NCBI RefSeq assembly: GCF_015351075.1
Contig: NZ_JADKRS010000001.1
Span: 992,001-1,056,000, forward strand
DNA length: 64,000 nucleotides
Origin: Clavibacter sp. VKM Ac-2873
Lineage (GTDB): Bacteria; Actinomycetota; Actinomycetes; Actinomycetales; Microbacteriaceae
Direction: 5' to 3'
Shown here: in pieces, positions 43,649-52,402 of the stretch
Layout: every line of letters begins with the position of its first letter
Numbering within the stretch: position 1 is the first letter of the stretch
The notes under the pieces: generated by a model
What the model saw: only the letters and a program-made list of their open reading frames with translations
Told to the model about the DNA's origin: nothing
Database searches by the model: none
Made by a program: the position numbers and the translations under genes

Positions 43649-44680
43649 TCAGGCCGCGTCGGCCTCCGCGGCGGCCAGCTCGCGGACGGTGCGGAGCGTC
43701 CGGATGCGGTGGTCGAGCGTCGTGGACGCGGGCGCGACGATGAGCTCGTCGGCCCCCGTGCTCGTGAGCAGGCGCTCGAGGCCGATGCGCACGGCCTCCG
43801 GCGAGCCGATGGCCTGGCGGCGGTCGCGCGCCCCGATGATCTCGCGCTCGAGGTCGCTGAACCCGTAGGCCGCGGCTTCGTCCGGATCCACGGGCTGGGG
43901 CTTCCCGCCCTGGCGCATGCGCAGCCACGTGATGCGACCGGCGCGGGCCTCGCGGTCCACGACGTCCGGGTCCTCATCGGCGATGACGCTCACCGCGATG
44001 GCGCTGTGCGGCGCGGCGAGGTCGCCGCTCGGCTGGAAGCGCTCGCGGTACAGCGCGAGCGCCTGCTCGGTGCGGTCGCCGGCGAAGTGGTGCGCGAAGG
44101 CGAAGCGGATCCCGAGGGCGGCCGCCACCTGCGCGGAGTAGCCGCTGGATCCGAGCAGCCACACCTGCGGGAGGTCGCCCAGCCCCGGGACGGCCGTGAT
44201 CCCGCGCAGCGGGTTGTCGTCCGCCATGCCGCCCGTGAAGAAGCCGACCAGGTCGACGAGCTGCTGCGGGAAGTCGTCGACGCCGAGGCCCGCCTCGCTG
44301 CGGCGGAGCGCCATCGCGGTCGCGCCGTCGGTGCCGGGAGCCCGGCCGATGCCGAGGTCGATGCGGTCGCCGTAGAGCGCGCGGAGGGTGCCGAACTGCT
44401 CGGCCACGACGAGCGGTGTGTGGTTCGGCAGCATCACGCCGCCGCTGCCGACGCGGATGGTGGAGGTGCGGGCGGCGATGCCGGCCAGCAGGACGGCCGG
44501 GGCGGAGCTCGCGATCCCCGGCATGCCGTGGTGCTCGGCCACCCAGAACCTCGAGTACCCCGCGGCCTCCGCTTCCTGGGCGAGCCGGATGCTGCCGGCG
44601 ACCGCATCCGCGTTCGTGCCCCCGAAGGGGCGCGGGGCGAGGTCGAGGACGTTCAGCGGGACGCGTTCGAGGTGGGTCAC
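43649..44680 (-). CDS. LLM-class flavin-dependent oxidoreductase
   Basis: A 343-residue luciferase-like monooxygenase-family protein using FMN or F420. Signatures include [40 protein letters not shown] and [13 protein letters not shown], which place it in the MsnO8/YhbW-like group. The C-terminal [24 protein letters not shown] is typical. The substrate is unknown. It stands alone between the PBP and vanZ-like genes. Confidence 0.88.
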   Translation of the reverse strand: MTHLERVPLNVLDLAPRPFGGTNADAVAGSIRLAQEAEAAGYSRFWVAEHHGMPGIASSAPAVLLAGIAARTSTIRVGSGGVMLPNHTPLVVAEQFGTLRALYGDRIDLGIGRAPGTDGATAMALRRSEAGLGVDDFPQQLVDLVGFFTGGMADDNPLRGITAVPGLGDLPQVWLLGSSGYSAQVAAALGIRFAFAHHFAGDRTEQALALYRERFQPSGDLAAPHSAIAVSVIADEDPDVVDREARAGRITWLRMRQGGKPQPVDPDEAAAYGFSDLEREIIGARDRRQAIGSPEAVRIGLERLLTSTGADELIVAPASTTLDHRIRTLRTVRELAAAEADAA

Positions 44681-44748
44681 CCCGGGGAGAACGGGCGGGA
44701 TCCGCGGTGCATTCCCCGCGGAGATCGCGTTGCTAGGCTGCGGGACCC

Positions 44749-45276
44749 ATGGATCCCGCCACCTCAGCTCCCCCGCAGGGCGCCGCTGTGGAGGGCTCCG
44801 GGCCTCGTCGGTCGCCGTGGGGCGCGCGGCGGGACCGCGAGCGCCGACGGGTACGCCGGCGGCAGGCCGCCGTGCTCCTCATCGCGTACGTCGCCCTGAT
44901 CGGCCTGGTCACGCTCACCCCGGACAGCGTCGACCGCGGCGTGTACCCCTACCTGGTGCGGGGCGTGGTGTTCGTGCAGCACCACGGCTTCCCCGGGTTC
45001 CGCTACTCGATGATCGAGGAGGTCGCCAACGTCGCCCTCTTCGCGCCGCTGGGCATGCTCGGCGTCCTGGCGCTCGGAGCGCGGCGCTGGTGGGCCGTCG
45101 TGCTCGCCGGCACGGCGCTGTCGGCGTCCGTGGAGCTCGCGCAGGGCGCGTTCCTGCCGGCGCGCGTGGCGTCCGTCACCGACGTGGTGGCCAACGGCAC
45201 CGGCGCCCTCCTCGGCGCGACGGCGGCTGCGCTCGTCGCGGCCCGGACGCGACGACGCGGGCGGATCCGGTCGTGA
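44749..45276 (+). CDS. VanZ-like membrane protein
   Basis: A 175-residue protein with an Arg-rich cytoplasmic N-terminus and four hydrophobic segments. The VanZ-family core is visible: LTPDSVDRG, then [21 protein letters not shown], and [30 protein letters not shown]. VanZ in enterococci gives low teicoplanin resistance by an unknown mechanism; most actinobacterial members have no assigned role. Its end is part of a bidirectional terminator. Confidence 0.88.
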   Translation: MDPATSAPPQGAAVEGSGPRRSPWGARRDRERRRVRRRQAAVLLIAYVALIGLVTLTPDSVDRGVYPYLVRGVVFVQHHGFPGFRYSMIEEVANVALFAPLGMLGVLALGARRWWAVVLAGTALSASVELAQGAFLPARVASVTDVVANGTGALLGATAAALVAARTRRRGRIRS

Positions 45277-45294
45277 TCGGATCCGCCCGCGTCG
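45253..45294. terminator. Bidirectional hairpin terminator, vanZ-like / LPXTG gene
   Basis: A 17-bp stem (45253-45269 with 45278-45294) and 8-base loop that includes the vanZ-like stop codon. The convergent LPXTG gene ends 21 bp away, so it can serve both. Confidence 0.75.
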
Positions 45295-45315
45295 GGGCGG
45301 TGGTGGCGCCGGGCG

Positions 45316-45858
45316 TCAGGAGGCGCGGCGACGGCGAGCCGTCGCGACGCCCGCGGCCGCGGCGCCGGCGAGGAGCAGGCCGCCGCCGGTGATGGCGAGG
45401 CCGGTGGGCAGCGTGCCTCCGGTGATGGGGAGCGAGCCGCCGTCCGCCGCCGTGCGGGCGCTGGCCGGGACCACGGACACGATCCCGCACCAGTGGTCGC
45501 CGGACGCGGCGGTCTGGTTGGCGCGCCAGGTGCCGGCCGCCGTCGTCGGGACGACGAGCGTGCCGGAGACGGAGCCGTCGGCCGCGGCCGTGACGGAGGC
45601 GGCGGGGTCGCCCGCCACGGCGGGTGCGCCGGCCGTCGCGGAGAGGCGGACCGCGACGGACTCCCCCGCGGTGAAGGATCCGGCGACGCCGGCGATCCGC
45701 ACCGACTCGCCGGGTGCGACCGCGGCGGGGGTGACGGACATGCCGCTGCAGGCGATGGCGGAGTCCTTGGGGACGTAGTTCTCCGCCTGGGCGGCGAGGG
45801 GGACGGAAACGGTGATCGCGAGCGCGACGAACGCGCCCGCCAGGGTCTTGGCGAGCAT
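45316..45858 (-). CDS. LPXTG-type cell-wall-anchored protein (copy A)
   Basis: A 180-residue secreted protein. The signal peptide MLAKTLAGAFVALAITVSVP ends near AQA (about residue 25). The mature domain is a single Ig-like beta sandwich region of about 110 residues with two Cys. It ends in a sortase signal: LPITGG, a hydrophobic helix, and an RRRR tail. It should be anchored to peptidoglycan by a class E or F-type sortase (not encoded here). It shares architecture with the next gene. ATG 45858 fits the signal peptide. Ligand unknown. Confidence 0.85.
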   Translation of the reverse strand: MLAKTLAGAFVALAITVSVPLAAQAENYVPKDSAIACSGMSVTPAAVAPGESVRIAGVAGSFTAGESVAVRLSATAGAPAVAGDPAASVTAAADGSVSGTLVVPTTAAGTWRANQTAASGDHWCGIVSVVPASARTAADGGSLPITGGTLPTGLAITGGGLLLAGAAAAGVATARRRRAS

Positions 45859-46177
45859 CTCGGGTGTGCCTTCTCTGATGCACCCGGGACGGACGTGCGG
45901 GGGCACGACGGGTATCGCCTCGGGGCGGTGGTGTCCGCGGCGCGCGATTTCGGGTCGACGCCTTCAGGCAGACAGCGGGTCGGGTAAACCCACGATCGAG
46001 ATGCTATCCGTGGCGGCGCTCCGAGCGCAGGAGCGCGGGCGGGTTCGGCCCCGGACTGGGGTCACGCGATGCCCGCAGGGGCGCCCGGAGACGGCGGAAG
46101 GCCCCGAGGCAGATGCCTCGGGGCCTTCCGTCACCGAGCTCCGGAGGGGAGTCAGGCGACGCTGTCCGGGATGCGGA
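45859..46177. other. Intergenic region between two LPXTG genes
   Basis: A 319-bp region without a credible gene. It contains the terminator of the upstream LPXTG gene (46095-46130) and must contain the promoter of copy A. No clear -10/-35 pair was recognised. Confidence 0.55.
46095..46130 (-). terminator. Hairpin terminator of LPXTG copy B
   Basis: A 16-bp perfect stem (46095-46110 with 46115-46130) and loop AGAT, 47 bp beyond the stop codon at 46178. Confidence 0.8.
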
Positions 46178-46765
46178 TCAGGCCGTGGCGCGCTGGCGAC
46201 GGACCGTGGCGAGCACGACCACGAGAGCGGCACCGAGCAGCAGCAGGCCGCCGCCGGTCCAGATGAGGACGACGGGCAGCTGGCCACCCGTGACAGGCAG
46301 ACCCGCGGAGCCGTCGGCGTTGTTGGCGCCGCCGGTCGCGGTGCCGGTGCCGGCCGCCGCGACGACCGAGATCGTCGTGGAGACGGTGTTGCCCTGGGCA
46401 TCGGTGCCGGTGAGGGCGTAGGAGCCCGCTGCCGAACCGGCCGGCAGGGTGACGGTGACCCGGAGGCTGCCGTCGTTCGCCGACGTCTTGGTGATGGAGT
46501 TGCTCGTCACGGCCATGGGGGCCGTGCGGAAGGAGGCCAGCGTGGCGTTGGCCGCGTCCTGGCCGGTGATGGTGATGGTGACGGCGGAGACGGGAGCGAA
46601 CGAGCCGGGCCCGAAGGACAGGACGGTGCTGTCACCGGGCGCGACGGTCGGGTCGCTGACGGTGACGCCACCCTCGGGCGTGTACGGGTCCGCGTTGGCG
46701 GCGGTGGCGACGGTGAACGTCGCGGCGAGGGCGATGGCCGCCCCGGCGAGGATCTTCTTGAACAT
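46178..46765 (-). CDS. LPXTG-type cell-wall-anchored protein (copy B)
   Basis: A 195-residue secreted protein. The signal peptide MFKKILAGAAIALAATFTVA is cleaved after ANA (about residue 25). The mature part holds one Ig-like/bacterial adhesin-like beta domain (VTVSDPTVAPGDSTVLSFGP and GSLRVTVTLPAGSAAGSYAL). It has an LPVTGG sorting signal, a hydrophobic helix and an RRQR tail. GGGGG lies about 7 bp before the ATG at 46765. It follows the DUF4012/BY-kinase genes on the same strand, so it may be displayed in the same envelope polymer layer. Confidence 0.87.
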   Translation of the reverse strand: MFKKILAGAAIALAATFTVATAANADPYTPEGGVTVSDPTVAPGDSTVLSFGPGSFAPVSAVTITITGQDAANATLASFRTAPMAVTSNSITKTSANDGSLRVTVTLPAGSAAGSYALTGTDAQGNTVSTTISVVAAAGTGTATGGANNADGSAGLPVTGGQLPVVLIWTGGGLLLLGAALVVVLATVRRQRATA

Positions 46766-46852
46766 GTGGTTCCCCCAGTGTGAGCTTCAGGTGGTGCATA
46801 GGGGCCACTAGCGGACTCGGGTCCGCCGTCGATCATTCCCCCACTGAGGAGA

Positions 46853-48679
46853 CTACTGGGAATCGCTGCACGACAGGGAGCGGAACTCTGTCGCGATCGT
46901 GTCAATTACCGGGGTGGTCACGATCGAGAGCGGCGTGTCGGGCTTTTTGTCCCCCAGTGTGTCCACTGAGATGCGGACCTGCTGGCCGGGCGTCAGCGTC
47001 ACCTCGACCTGCGCGACAGCCCGCCCGCCCACGATCTCCGGCTGGAACTGCGTCTCCTTGTCGTCGATGCGCACGCGCAGCGGCACCGTGCCGGGTGGTC
47101 CGTACACGGCCACACGGGTCTTGATGTCGCCGGGCGGCACGCCGTAGACCCCGCCGCCCGTGACCACGAAGGGCAGGGTGGCCGCGTCGGCCGGTGCGGT
47201 GGATCCGAGGATCACCTCGGTGCGGTAGTCCGGCCGGCCGTCGTCCCGGCACATGGCCATCGCGAGCGTGGTCTTGAGCGAGAGGTAGTAGTCCATCTTC
47301 GCGCCGGTCGCGTCGTTGAGGAACACGCCGAAGGCGGTCGACTCGTCGTTGTCGGCGGGCAGCGAGCCCTGGAACGTGGTGCCCGCGAGGGTCGCCTGCT
47401 CGTCGGCGCGCGAGTTCCAGATGAGGATGCGACGCTCCTGGGCGGCGTGCCCGAGCGCGGCGACGAGCGCGGCCGGATCCACGTCCCCGGAGGCCACCTT
47501 CGCGAACACCGAGTCGGCGACGCTCGCGAACACCGCGTCCTGGACGTCCGGGTTGGGGTACCGGATGTACACGTCGTGCAGGAGCAGGTCGACGGCGTCG
47601 TCGGAGCGGAGCACGTCGCCGGTCGCGAGCGTGATGGGGCCGGTGGCCTCGAGCAGGTACGAGAGAGCGACCGGGTCGATGCTGATCACGCCGTCGACGG
47701 CGTCGCCGTGCTTGAGCCGCCACATCTCGGCGGCGAGCGGCGCGGCCTGCGGGAACTCGGGCGTCAGCGTGACGTCCTGCATGTAGCGCCCCGTGATGGT
47801 CCCGTAGAGGCCCGCGGTCTGGGGATCCAGGGGCAGGGCCGGCTCCGCGAGGCGCGGGAAGGCGCGCGCCGAGTCCTGGCCGGTGAGCGAGAACGCGCCG
47901 CCGCCCGTGCGCACGAGCGCGAGCGCGCCCGGGATGCCGCCCGTGGAGCGGACCTCGGCGTTGTTCTGGAACATGAGCAGGTAGCTGCGGTCGCCATCGG
48001 CCCCGAGCATGGCGGGCGCGAGGTCGGTGACGTGGCGCACGACGGCCAGCGTCTCGGCGGCCTTCCCGACCGTCTCCTTCAGGCGCGCGACCGCGTCGGC
48101 GACCGGCCGGATCGTGCTGCCGGTGTCGATGTCCGTCACGTCGGTCAGCGCCGCGTCGAGCGCGTCGTCGGCCTGGCGGACGGGGACCTGCGCGGCCACG
48201 ATGGGATCGAGGTCGAGCTTCCCGTCCTTCGGCGTGAGGCTCGCGACGTCGATCGTGCCGGCGATGCCGACCACGGGCTGCAACGCGTCCCCGCCGATGC
48301 GGTCGACGATCCCGGAGATCTCCCGGAACGCGCGCAGGTTCGGACCCACGAACGGCACGTGCTCGGTGACGGCCCAGACCGGATCGCCCGTGAGCGACAC
48401 CGCGCGCGCGGAGTGGTCGCGCAGCTGCGCGACGTTCGCGGAGGCTCCCGCCGAGTCGCCGGCGAGGAGGTCGCGCTGGACGGAGGACGCGAGCGGCACC
48501 GCCTGCTCGAGCTCGCCACGGGCGAGGAGGGCGCGGGCGGCGACCCACGCGATCCAGAGGACGAGGACGACGGCGATCGCGGCGCCGGCGACGACGAGGA
48601 CGCGACGGCGCGTCCAGGGGCGCCGCGCACGGCGCCGGCGCCTCCGCGGCGGCTGCGCGACGGCGGTCGCGGAGGTCAC
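46853..48679 (-). CDS. DUF4012 domain-containing exported membrane protein
   Basis: A 608-residue protein. A highly Arg-rich N-terminus (residues 9-26) precedes a single transmembrane helix (about 28-50), with the remainder outside. The DUF4012 core is recognisable by FVGPNLRAFREISGIV and especially YLLMFQNNAEVRSTGGIPGA, GVISIDPVALSYLLEATGPI, and LLLHDVYIRYPNPDVQDAVF. DUF4012 proteins are found in Gram-positive polysaccharide clusters; their biochemical function is unknown, and an LCP-like ligase-associated role has been suggested by context only. GTG 48679 overlaps the upstream stop (GTGA). Confidence 0.88.
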   Translation of the reverse strand: MTSATAVAQPPRRRRRRARRPWTRRRVLVVAGAAIAVVLVLWIAWVAARALLARGELEQAVPLASSVQRDLLAGDSAGASANVAQLRDHSARAVSLTGDPVWAVTEHVPFVGPNLRAFREISGIVDRIGGDALQPVVGIAGTIDVASLTPKDGKLDLDPIVAAQVPVRQADDALDAALTDVTDIDTGSTIRPVADAVARLKETVGKAAETLAVVRHVTDLAPAMLGADGDRSYLLMFQNNAEVRSTGGIPGALALVRTGGGAFSLTGQDSARAFPRLAEPALPLDPQTAGLYGTITGRYMQDVTLTPEFPQAAPLAAEMWRLKHGDAVDGVISIDPVALSYLLEATGPITLATGDVLRSDDAVDLLLHDVYIRYPNPDVQDAVFASVADSVFAKVASGDVDPAALVAALGHAAQERRILIWNSRADEQATLAGTTFQGSLPADNDESTAFGVFLNDATGAKMDYYLSLKTTLAMAMCRDDGRPDYRTEVILGSTAPADAATLPFVVTGGGVYGVPPGDIKTRVAVYGPPGTVPLRVRIDDKETQFQPEIVGGRAVAQVEVTLTPGQQVRISVDTLGDKKPDTPLSIVTTPVIDTIATEFRSLSCSDSQ

Positions 48680-49677
48680 CAGGTGGTCCCGCCGTCGGTG
48701 GAGATGCTGACGGCGTCGCCGGTCAGGAGCCAGACGTCGCGGCCCGCGGCCGAGATGGCGACGGAACCGCTGGTGGGCACCGCGGCCGCGCAGCCGAGGA
48801 CGCTCACGGCACCCGAGGCGGGGACGATGCGGCCCACGCTCGTGCCCGCGCAGGATCCGGCCGTGCCGGCGGTGAGGATGCCGTCCGCGCCGAGGGCGAG
48901 CGCGAGGACGCCCGGGGCGTCGACCCGTCGGAAGTCGCCGCTGCCCGAGCGGACGTGCAGCGCGCCCGAGCCGCAGAGCACCGCGGCGGCCTGACCGCTG
49001 TCGACGACCTGGACGGCGTCGTCGCAGGGAGCGTCCCGGGGGCCCTGGACGAGCTGCACGGTGGCGGGCTTCGCCGGATCGACGTACGCCGTCGTCGCCG
49101 TGAGCGCCGGCGCATCGCGCCAGAACTCGCCACCCGTGAAGCTCTGGAGCGTCGTGCGGGTGCACGCCGCGGTCACGTCGGCGACGATGCTGCCGACGTC
49201 CGGGCTCTCCACCTGGAGCGCGAGGATCCTGCGCGCGTCGAATGAGCCCGTGGAGCGGGTGTCCCAGGTGCGTCCTTCGTCGATGGTGGTCTGGATCCGG
49301 GCGGGCTCGCCCGTGCAGGAGCCGCCCGTGGTGCGCCAGGCGACCTCGGCGTTCCCCGCGGCGAGGAAGACCGTCGGGGCCGCCACCGTCGCGGTCGGCG
49401 CGGCGCTCGGGGAGGGCGTGGGGGTCGCGGCGGCGTCGGCGCTGGTGCCGGTGCTGGTGCTGGTGGCCGACGGCGCGGGGGCCGCCGTGCCGGCCTCGGT
49501 CGATCCGCCGCCGGTGCGGGTGACCGCGGCCGAGACGAGGATCAGGTCGATGACGAGGAAGGCGACCACCCCGGTCACGCCGATGCCGGGGATGAGGCGA
49601 CCCAGCGACGGACGACGACGCCGTGCGCGTCCCGTGACGGCCATCGGCTTGCGGCCGTCGGGTGCCGGCCTAGCCAC
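48676..49677 (-). CDS. Membrane-anchored BNR/Asp-box repeat protein of exopolysaccharide cluster
   Basis: A 333-residue protein with an Arg-rich start, one transmembrane helix (about residues 27-52), a Ser/Thr/Pro/Ala linker (about 55-100) and an extracellular domain of about 230 residues. Asp-box-like motifs (TTIDEGRTWDT and STDGGTTW) and repeated GSGALHVRS/GDFRRV segments suggest a beta-propeller of the BNR/sialidase-like type, without evidence for catalytic residues. GTG 49677 has GGGAG 6 bp upstream; ATG 49644 is an alternative. It overlaps the DUF4012 gene by 4 bp, so they act together. Function unknown. Confidence 0.75.
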   Translation of the reverse strand: MARPAPDGRKPMAVTGRARRRRPSLGRLIPGIGVTGVVAFLVIDLILVSAAVTRTGGGSTEAGTAAPAPSATSTSTGTSADAAATPTPSPSAAPTATVAAPTVFLAAGNAEVAWRTTGGSCTGEPARIQTTIDEGRTWDTRSTGSFDARRILALQVESPDVGSIVADVTAACTRTTLQSFTGGEFWRDAPALTATTAYVDPAKPATVQLVQGPRDAPCDDAVQVVDSGQAAAVLCGSGALHVRSGSGDFRRVDAPGVLALALGADGILTAGTAGSCAGTSVGRIVPASGAVSVLGCAAAVPTSGSVAISAAGRDVWLLTGDAVSISTDGGTTW

Positions 49678-49762
49678 GCGAGGCTCCCGCGGGTCGAGGG
49701 GCGCGGTGGGCGGACGGGCGTCGTGGCAGGTGGCGCGATGGCGCCTCGGCGTGAGCCGACAT
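49670..49762 (-). CDS. Possible 30-residue leader peptide
   Basis: ATG 49762 has GGGAG 6 bp upstream and opens 30 codons (begins MSAHAEAPSRHLPRRP, rich in Arg, Pro and His), with a stop at 49670 that overlaps the start of the next gene. A GGCCGCCC/GGGCGGCC hairpin lies just upstream (49800-49823). This could be a translationally coupled leader, or chance. Confidence 0.3.
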   Translation of the reverse strand: MSAHAEAPSRHLPRRPSAHRAPRPAGASRG

Positions 49763-49979
49763 GGTGTCTCCCGGTGTGGCTGGCATCGTGCGGCGCGCGG
49801 GCCGCCCACCCTCGCGGGCGGCCGGGACCGGCCCACGCCCCGGGACGAGCCGAGACCCGCTCCTCCGGTGGAGCACGGCCCCCGGTCCGCGCAACGGGAG
49901 ATGCGGGTCGAGCGGTGGTGTCACCCGGATCGTACAGGCCCCGGCCCGGGCAGCCGCGACGACACGGACCGGCGGCCGG

Positions 49980-51374
49980 TCAGGGAGCGGCGGGGCTCGT
50001 GGTGTCTGCGCTTTCGGGGCGCACGTACGAGTAGCCGTACTGGCCGTACCCGTACGCGTCCGGGCCCTTGGTCGGGAGCATCGTCAGCACCACGCCCAGG
50101 ACCTCGGCGCCGACGCTGTTCAGCGACTCGATGGCCGCGTGCACCTGGCCCCGGTGGGCGCGTCCGGACGACACCACGAGGATCGCGCCACCCGCGCTCT
50201 TCGACAGCACGGCGCTGTCGGTGACGGGGAGCAGCGGCGGCGCGTCGATGAGCACCGTGTCGAACTCCGCCTCCAGCTCCTTGAGGAGCGTGACCATGGT
50301 GCGCGATCCGAGCAGCTCGCTCGGGTTCGGCGGGATCTGCCCGGCCGGCAGCACGAACATGTTGCGGTTGCCCCACGGCTGCAGCACGTCCTTGAGCTCC
50401 GCGCGGCCGATGAGCACGTCGGTGAGACCGACGGCGCCCTCGAGCCCGAGGTAGGACGCGAGCTTGGGTCGGCGCAGGTCGGCGTCGATGACCGCGACCC
50501 GTGCGCCCGCGTCGCTCAGGGCGATGGCGAGGTTGGCGCTGGTGGTCGACTTGCCCTCCGACTCGACCGCGCTCGTGATGACGAAGCTCCGCGCGCGACC
50601 GCCGAAGTCGAGGAACTGCAGGTTCGTGCGCAGGCTCCGGAAGGACTCGGCGCGCGGACTGCGCGGATCCGACTGCACGATGAGCGGCCGTTCCTTGGCC
50701 TTCGGGTCGAAGGCGATGCCGCCGAGGATGGGCGCGTGGGTGACGAGGCGCAGGTCGCGCTCCCCGCGGATGCGCGTGTCGAGCGTCGCCCGCAGCACGG
50801 CGGCGGCGACGCCGAGCGCGAGCCCGATGAGCCCGCCCAGCGCGAGGTTCAGCGGGATCTGCGGGGACACGGGCGACGCCGGGATGCGGGCCTCCTGCAG
50901 GGTGGTGATCTTCACCTGCGGCTGCCCGTTCGCGTCGAGCGGCGTCAGCTCGGCGACGACGTCGGTGAAGCTCTTCGCCACCGCGTTGGCGATGGTGGCG
51001 GCCGCCTCGGCCTGCTCGTCCTCGACGGAGATCTGGATGATGACGGTGTCGGCCGCCGCGGTCGCGGTGATCTTCGGCGCCAGCGACTCGGCCGTCGCGT
51101 CGAGCCCCAGCTGGGCGATGACCGGCTCGAGCACCACGGGCGTCGCCACCACGTCGGCGTAGCTCTTGACCGCCTGCTGCGTGAACGTGCTGCCCTGGCT
51201 CAGGTCCTGCACGGTGCCGGCCGACTGCGTCGAGACGAACACCTTGGACGATGCCCGGTACTCGGGCGTCTGCACGAGCGAGTAGCCGGCTGCGGCCCCC
51301 ACGCCGAGCAGCAGCACCAGCAGGATGAGGACCCACGAACGTCGCAGGATCCGGATGTATTCACGCAGTTCCAC
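49980..51374 (-). CDS. Polysaccharide co-polymerase / bacterial tyrosine kinase (Wzz-BY-kinase)
   Basis: A 464-residue fused regulator of exopolysaccharide chain length. Residues 1-210 are a Wzz-type domain with two transmembrane helices (about 13-35 and 178-200) and the proline-rich ARIPASPVSPQIPLNLALGG before the second. The cytoplasmic kinase has Walker A SAVESEGKSTTSANLA (about residue 271), Walker A' VAVIDADLRRP, and Walker B FDTVLIDAPPLLPVTDS. The C-terminus carries the Tyr cluster YGYGQYGYSY, the autophosphorylation site. GTG 51374 follows GGGGG. It opens the cluster containing the BNR-repeat and DUF4012 genes. Confidence 0.92.
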   Translation of the reverse strand: MELREYIRILRRSWVLILLVLLLGVGAAAGYSLVQTPEYRASSKVFVSTQSAGTVQDLSQGSTFTQQAVKSYADVVATPVVLEPVIAQLGLDATAESLAPKITATAAADTVIIQISVEDEQAEAAATIANAVAKSFTDVVAELTPLDANGQPQVKITTLQEARIPASPVSPQIPLNLALGGLIGLALGVAAAVLRATLDTRIRGERDLRLVTHAPILGGIAFDPKAKERPLIVQSDPRSPRAESFRSLRTNLQFLDFGGRARSFVITSAVESEGKSTTSANLAIALSDAGARVAVIDADLRRPKLASYLGLEGAVGLTDVLIGRAELKDVLQPWGNRNMFVLPAGQIPPNPSELLGSRTMVTLLKELEAEFDTVLIDAPPLLPVTDSAVLSKSAGGAILVVSSGRAHRGQVHAAIESLNSVGAEVLGVVLTMLPTKGPDAYGYGQYGYSYVRPESADTTSPAAP

Positions 51375-51486
51375 AGGCGATCCCCCTCGTCGATGGAGCG
51401 CCCCCCAGCGGCGCCCGAGCCCCATGCTCCCACAGCCGCGGACCGGGTCCGGTTCCCCGGTGCGGGGAATGACGCCCCGCGGATGA

Positions 51487-51505
51487 CGCCCCAGCATCTG
51501 GGGCG
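51487..51505. repeat. Hairpin upstream of BY-kinase gene
   Basis: CGCCCCAG and CTGGGGCG pair around CAT. The sequence ATGACGCCCC occurs twice (about 51468 and 51484), overlapping the left arm. A second small dyad, TTCCCC/GGGGAA, lies just beside it. Plausible regulatory sites of the polysaccharide operon. Confidence 0.35.
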
Positions 51506-51536
51506 GCCGCTCGGCACGGCGATCGGTCTAGCGTTG

Positions 51537-51695
51537 ATGAGCGGTCAGACCACCCACCTGCCCGACGCGCACCGCCCACCCGGAGACGAGGTCCGCCCGC
51601 CCATGCCCGACGTCTGCGTCGCCCTCGTGCCGGTCGCCACCCTGCTGGTCACGGGGGCGCTCACCGCCTACGGCCTCCGCTTCCTGCGCGACTGA
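51537..51695 (+). CDS. Possible small single-helix membrane protein
   Basis: A short frame of 52 codons (ATG 51537; a second ATG at 51603) whose C-terminal half is a good transmembrane helix (ALVPVATLLVTGALTAYGL) ending in a basic tail. It is divergent from the BY-kinase gene and has no strong Shine-Dalgarno. It may be real but cannot be confirmed. Confidence 0.35.
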   Translation: MSGQTTHLPDAHRPPGDEVRPPMPDVCVALVPVATLLVTGALTAYGLRFLRD

Positions 51696-51727
51696 CGACA
51701 GGGGCGACCCCGTGCCCCTCGGCCCGG

Positions 51728-52402
51728 TCAGGCGAAATCGGCGTCGGGCCCGGCCGGGTAGCCGAACGCCGACGCGGACGCCTCCACGGGCCGCCCGCTC
51801 GTCAGCACTCCCCCGCTCTCCGCGAGGTAGCAGGCGCCGCAGAGCGACATGTACGTGACGTCCTCGCCGTCGATGGCGACCTGGTCCCCGGCGAAGATGA
51901 AGCGCTCGCCGACCTGGCGCGCGTTGAAGACGGCCTTGCGGCCGCAGCGGCAGATGGTCTTCATCTCCTCCAGGCTGTGCGCGATCTCCAGCAGCCGACG
52001 ACTGCCCGGGAACGCCACCGTCTGGAAGTCGGTGCGGATCCCGTAGGCGATGACCGGGACGTCCTGCAGGATCGCGATCCGGAGCAGGTCGTCCACCTGC
52101 GACTCGCGGAGGAACTGCGCCTCGTCGACGAGGAGGCACGCCGTCGGGCCGCCCTTCTCCTGCAGCACGCGCTCGCGGTGGATCCCGAACTCCTGCCAGA
52201 CGTCGGCGTCCGGCTCGAGCAGGAAGTCCACCGGACGACGGACACCGAGACGGGACACGATGTCGCGGTCGCCCTTGGTGTCGATCACGGGCTTCGTGAG
52301 CAGCACGTGCTGCCCGCGCTCCTCGTAGTTGTAGGCGGCCTGGAGCATCGAGGTGCTCTTGCCGCTGTTCATCGCACCGAAACGGAAGTAGAGCTTGGCC
52401 AT
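51728..52402 (-). CDS. tdk: Thymidine kinase
   Basis: A 224-residue type II thymidine kinase of the salvage pathway, making dTMP from thymidine and ATP. Motifs: Walker A FGAMNSGKST (residues 8-17), the Asp/Glu box CLLVDEAQFL, the lasso region, and a zinc-binding set in ICRCGRKAVFNAR and SLCGACYL. The sequence GIRTDFQTVAFPGSRRLLEIAH is typical. The ATG at 52402 directly abuts the upstream stop (TAGATG). Confidence 0.93.
   Translation of the reverse strand: MAKLYFRFGAMNSGKSTSMLQAAYNYEERGQHVLLTKPVIDTKGDRDIVSRLGVRRPVDFLLEPDADVWQEFGIHRERVLQEKGGPTACLLVDEAQFLRESQVDDLLRIAILQDVPVIAYGIRTDFQTVAFPGSRRLLEIAHSLEEMKTICRCGRKAVFNARQVGERFIFAGDQVAIDGEDVTYMSLCGACYLAESGGVLTSGRPVEASASAFGYPAGPDADFA

Noticed and set aside
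46780-47124. 114-codon plus-strand frame beside the DUF4012 stop
   Set aside because: Antisense to DUF4012 and low complexity.
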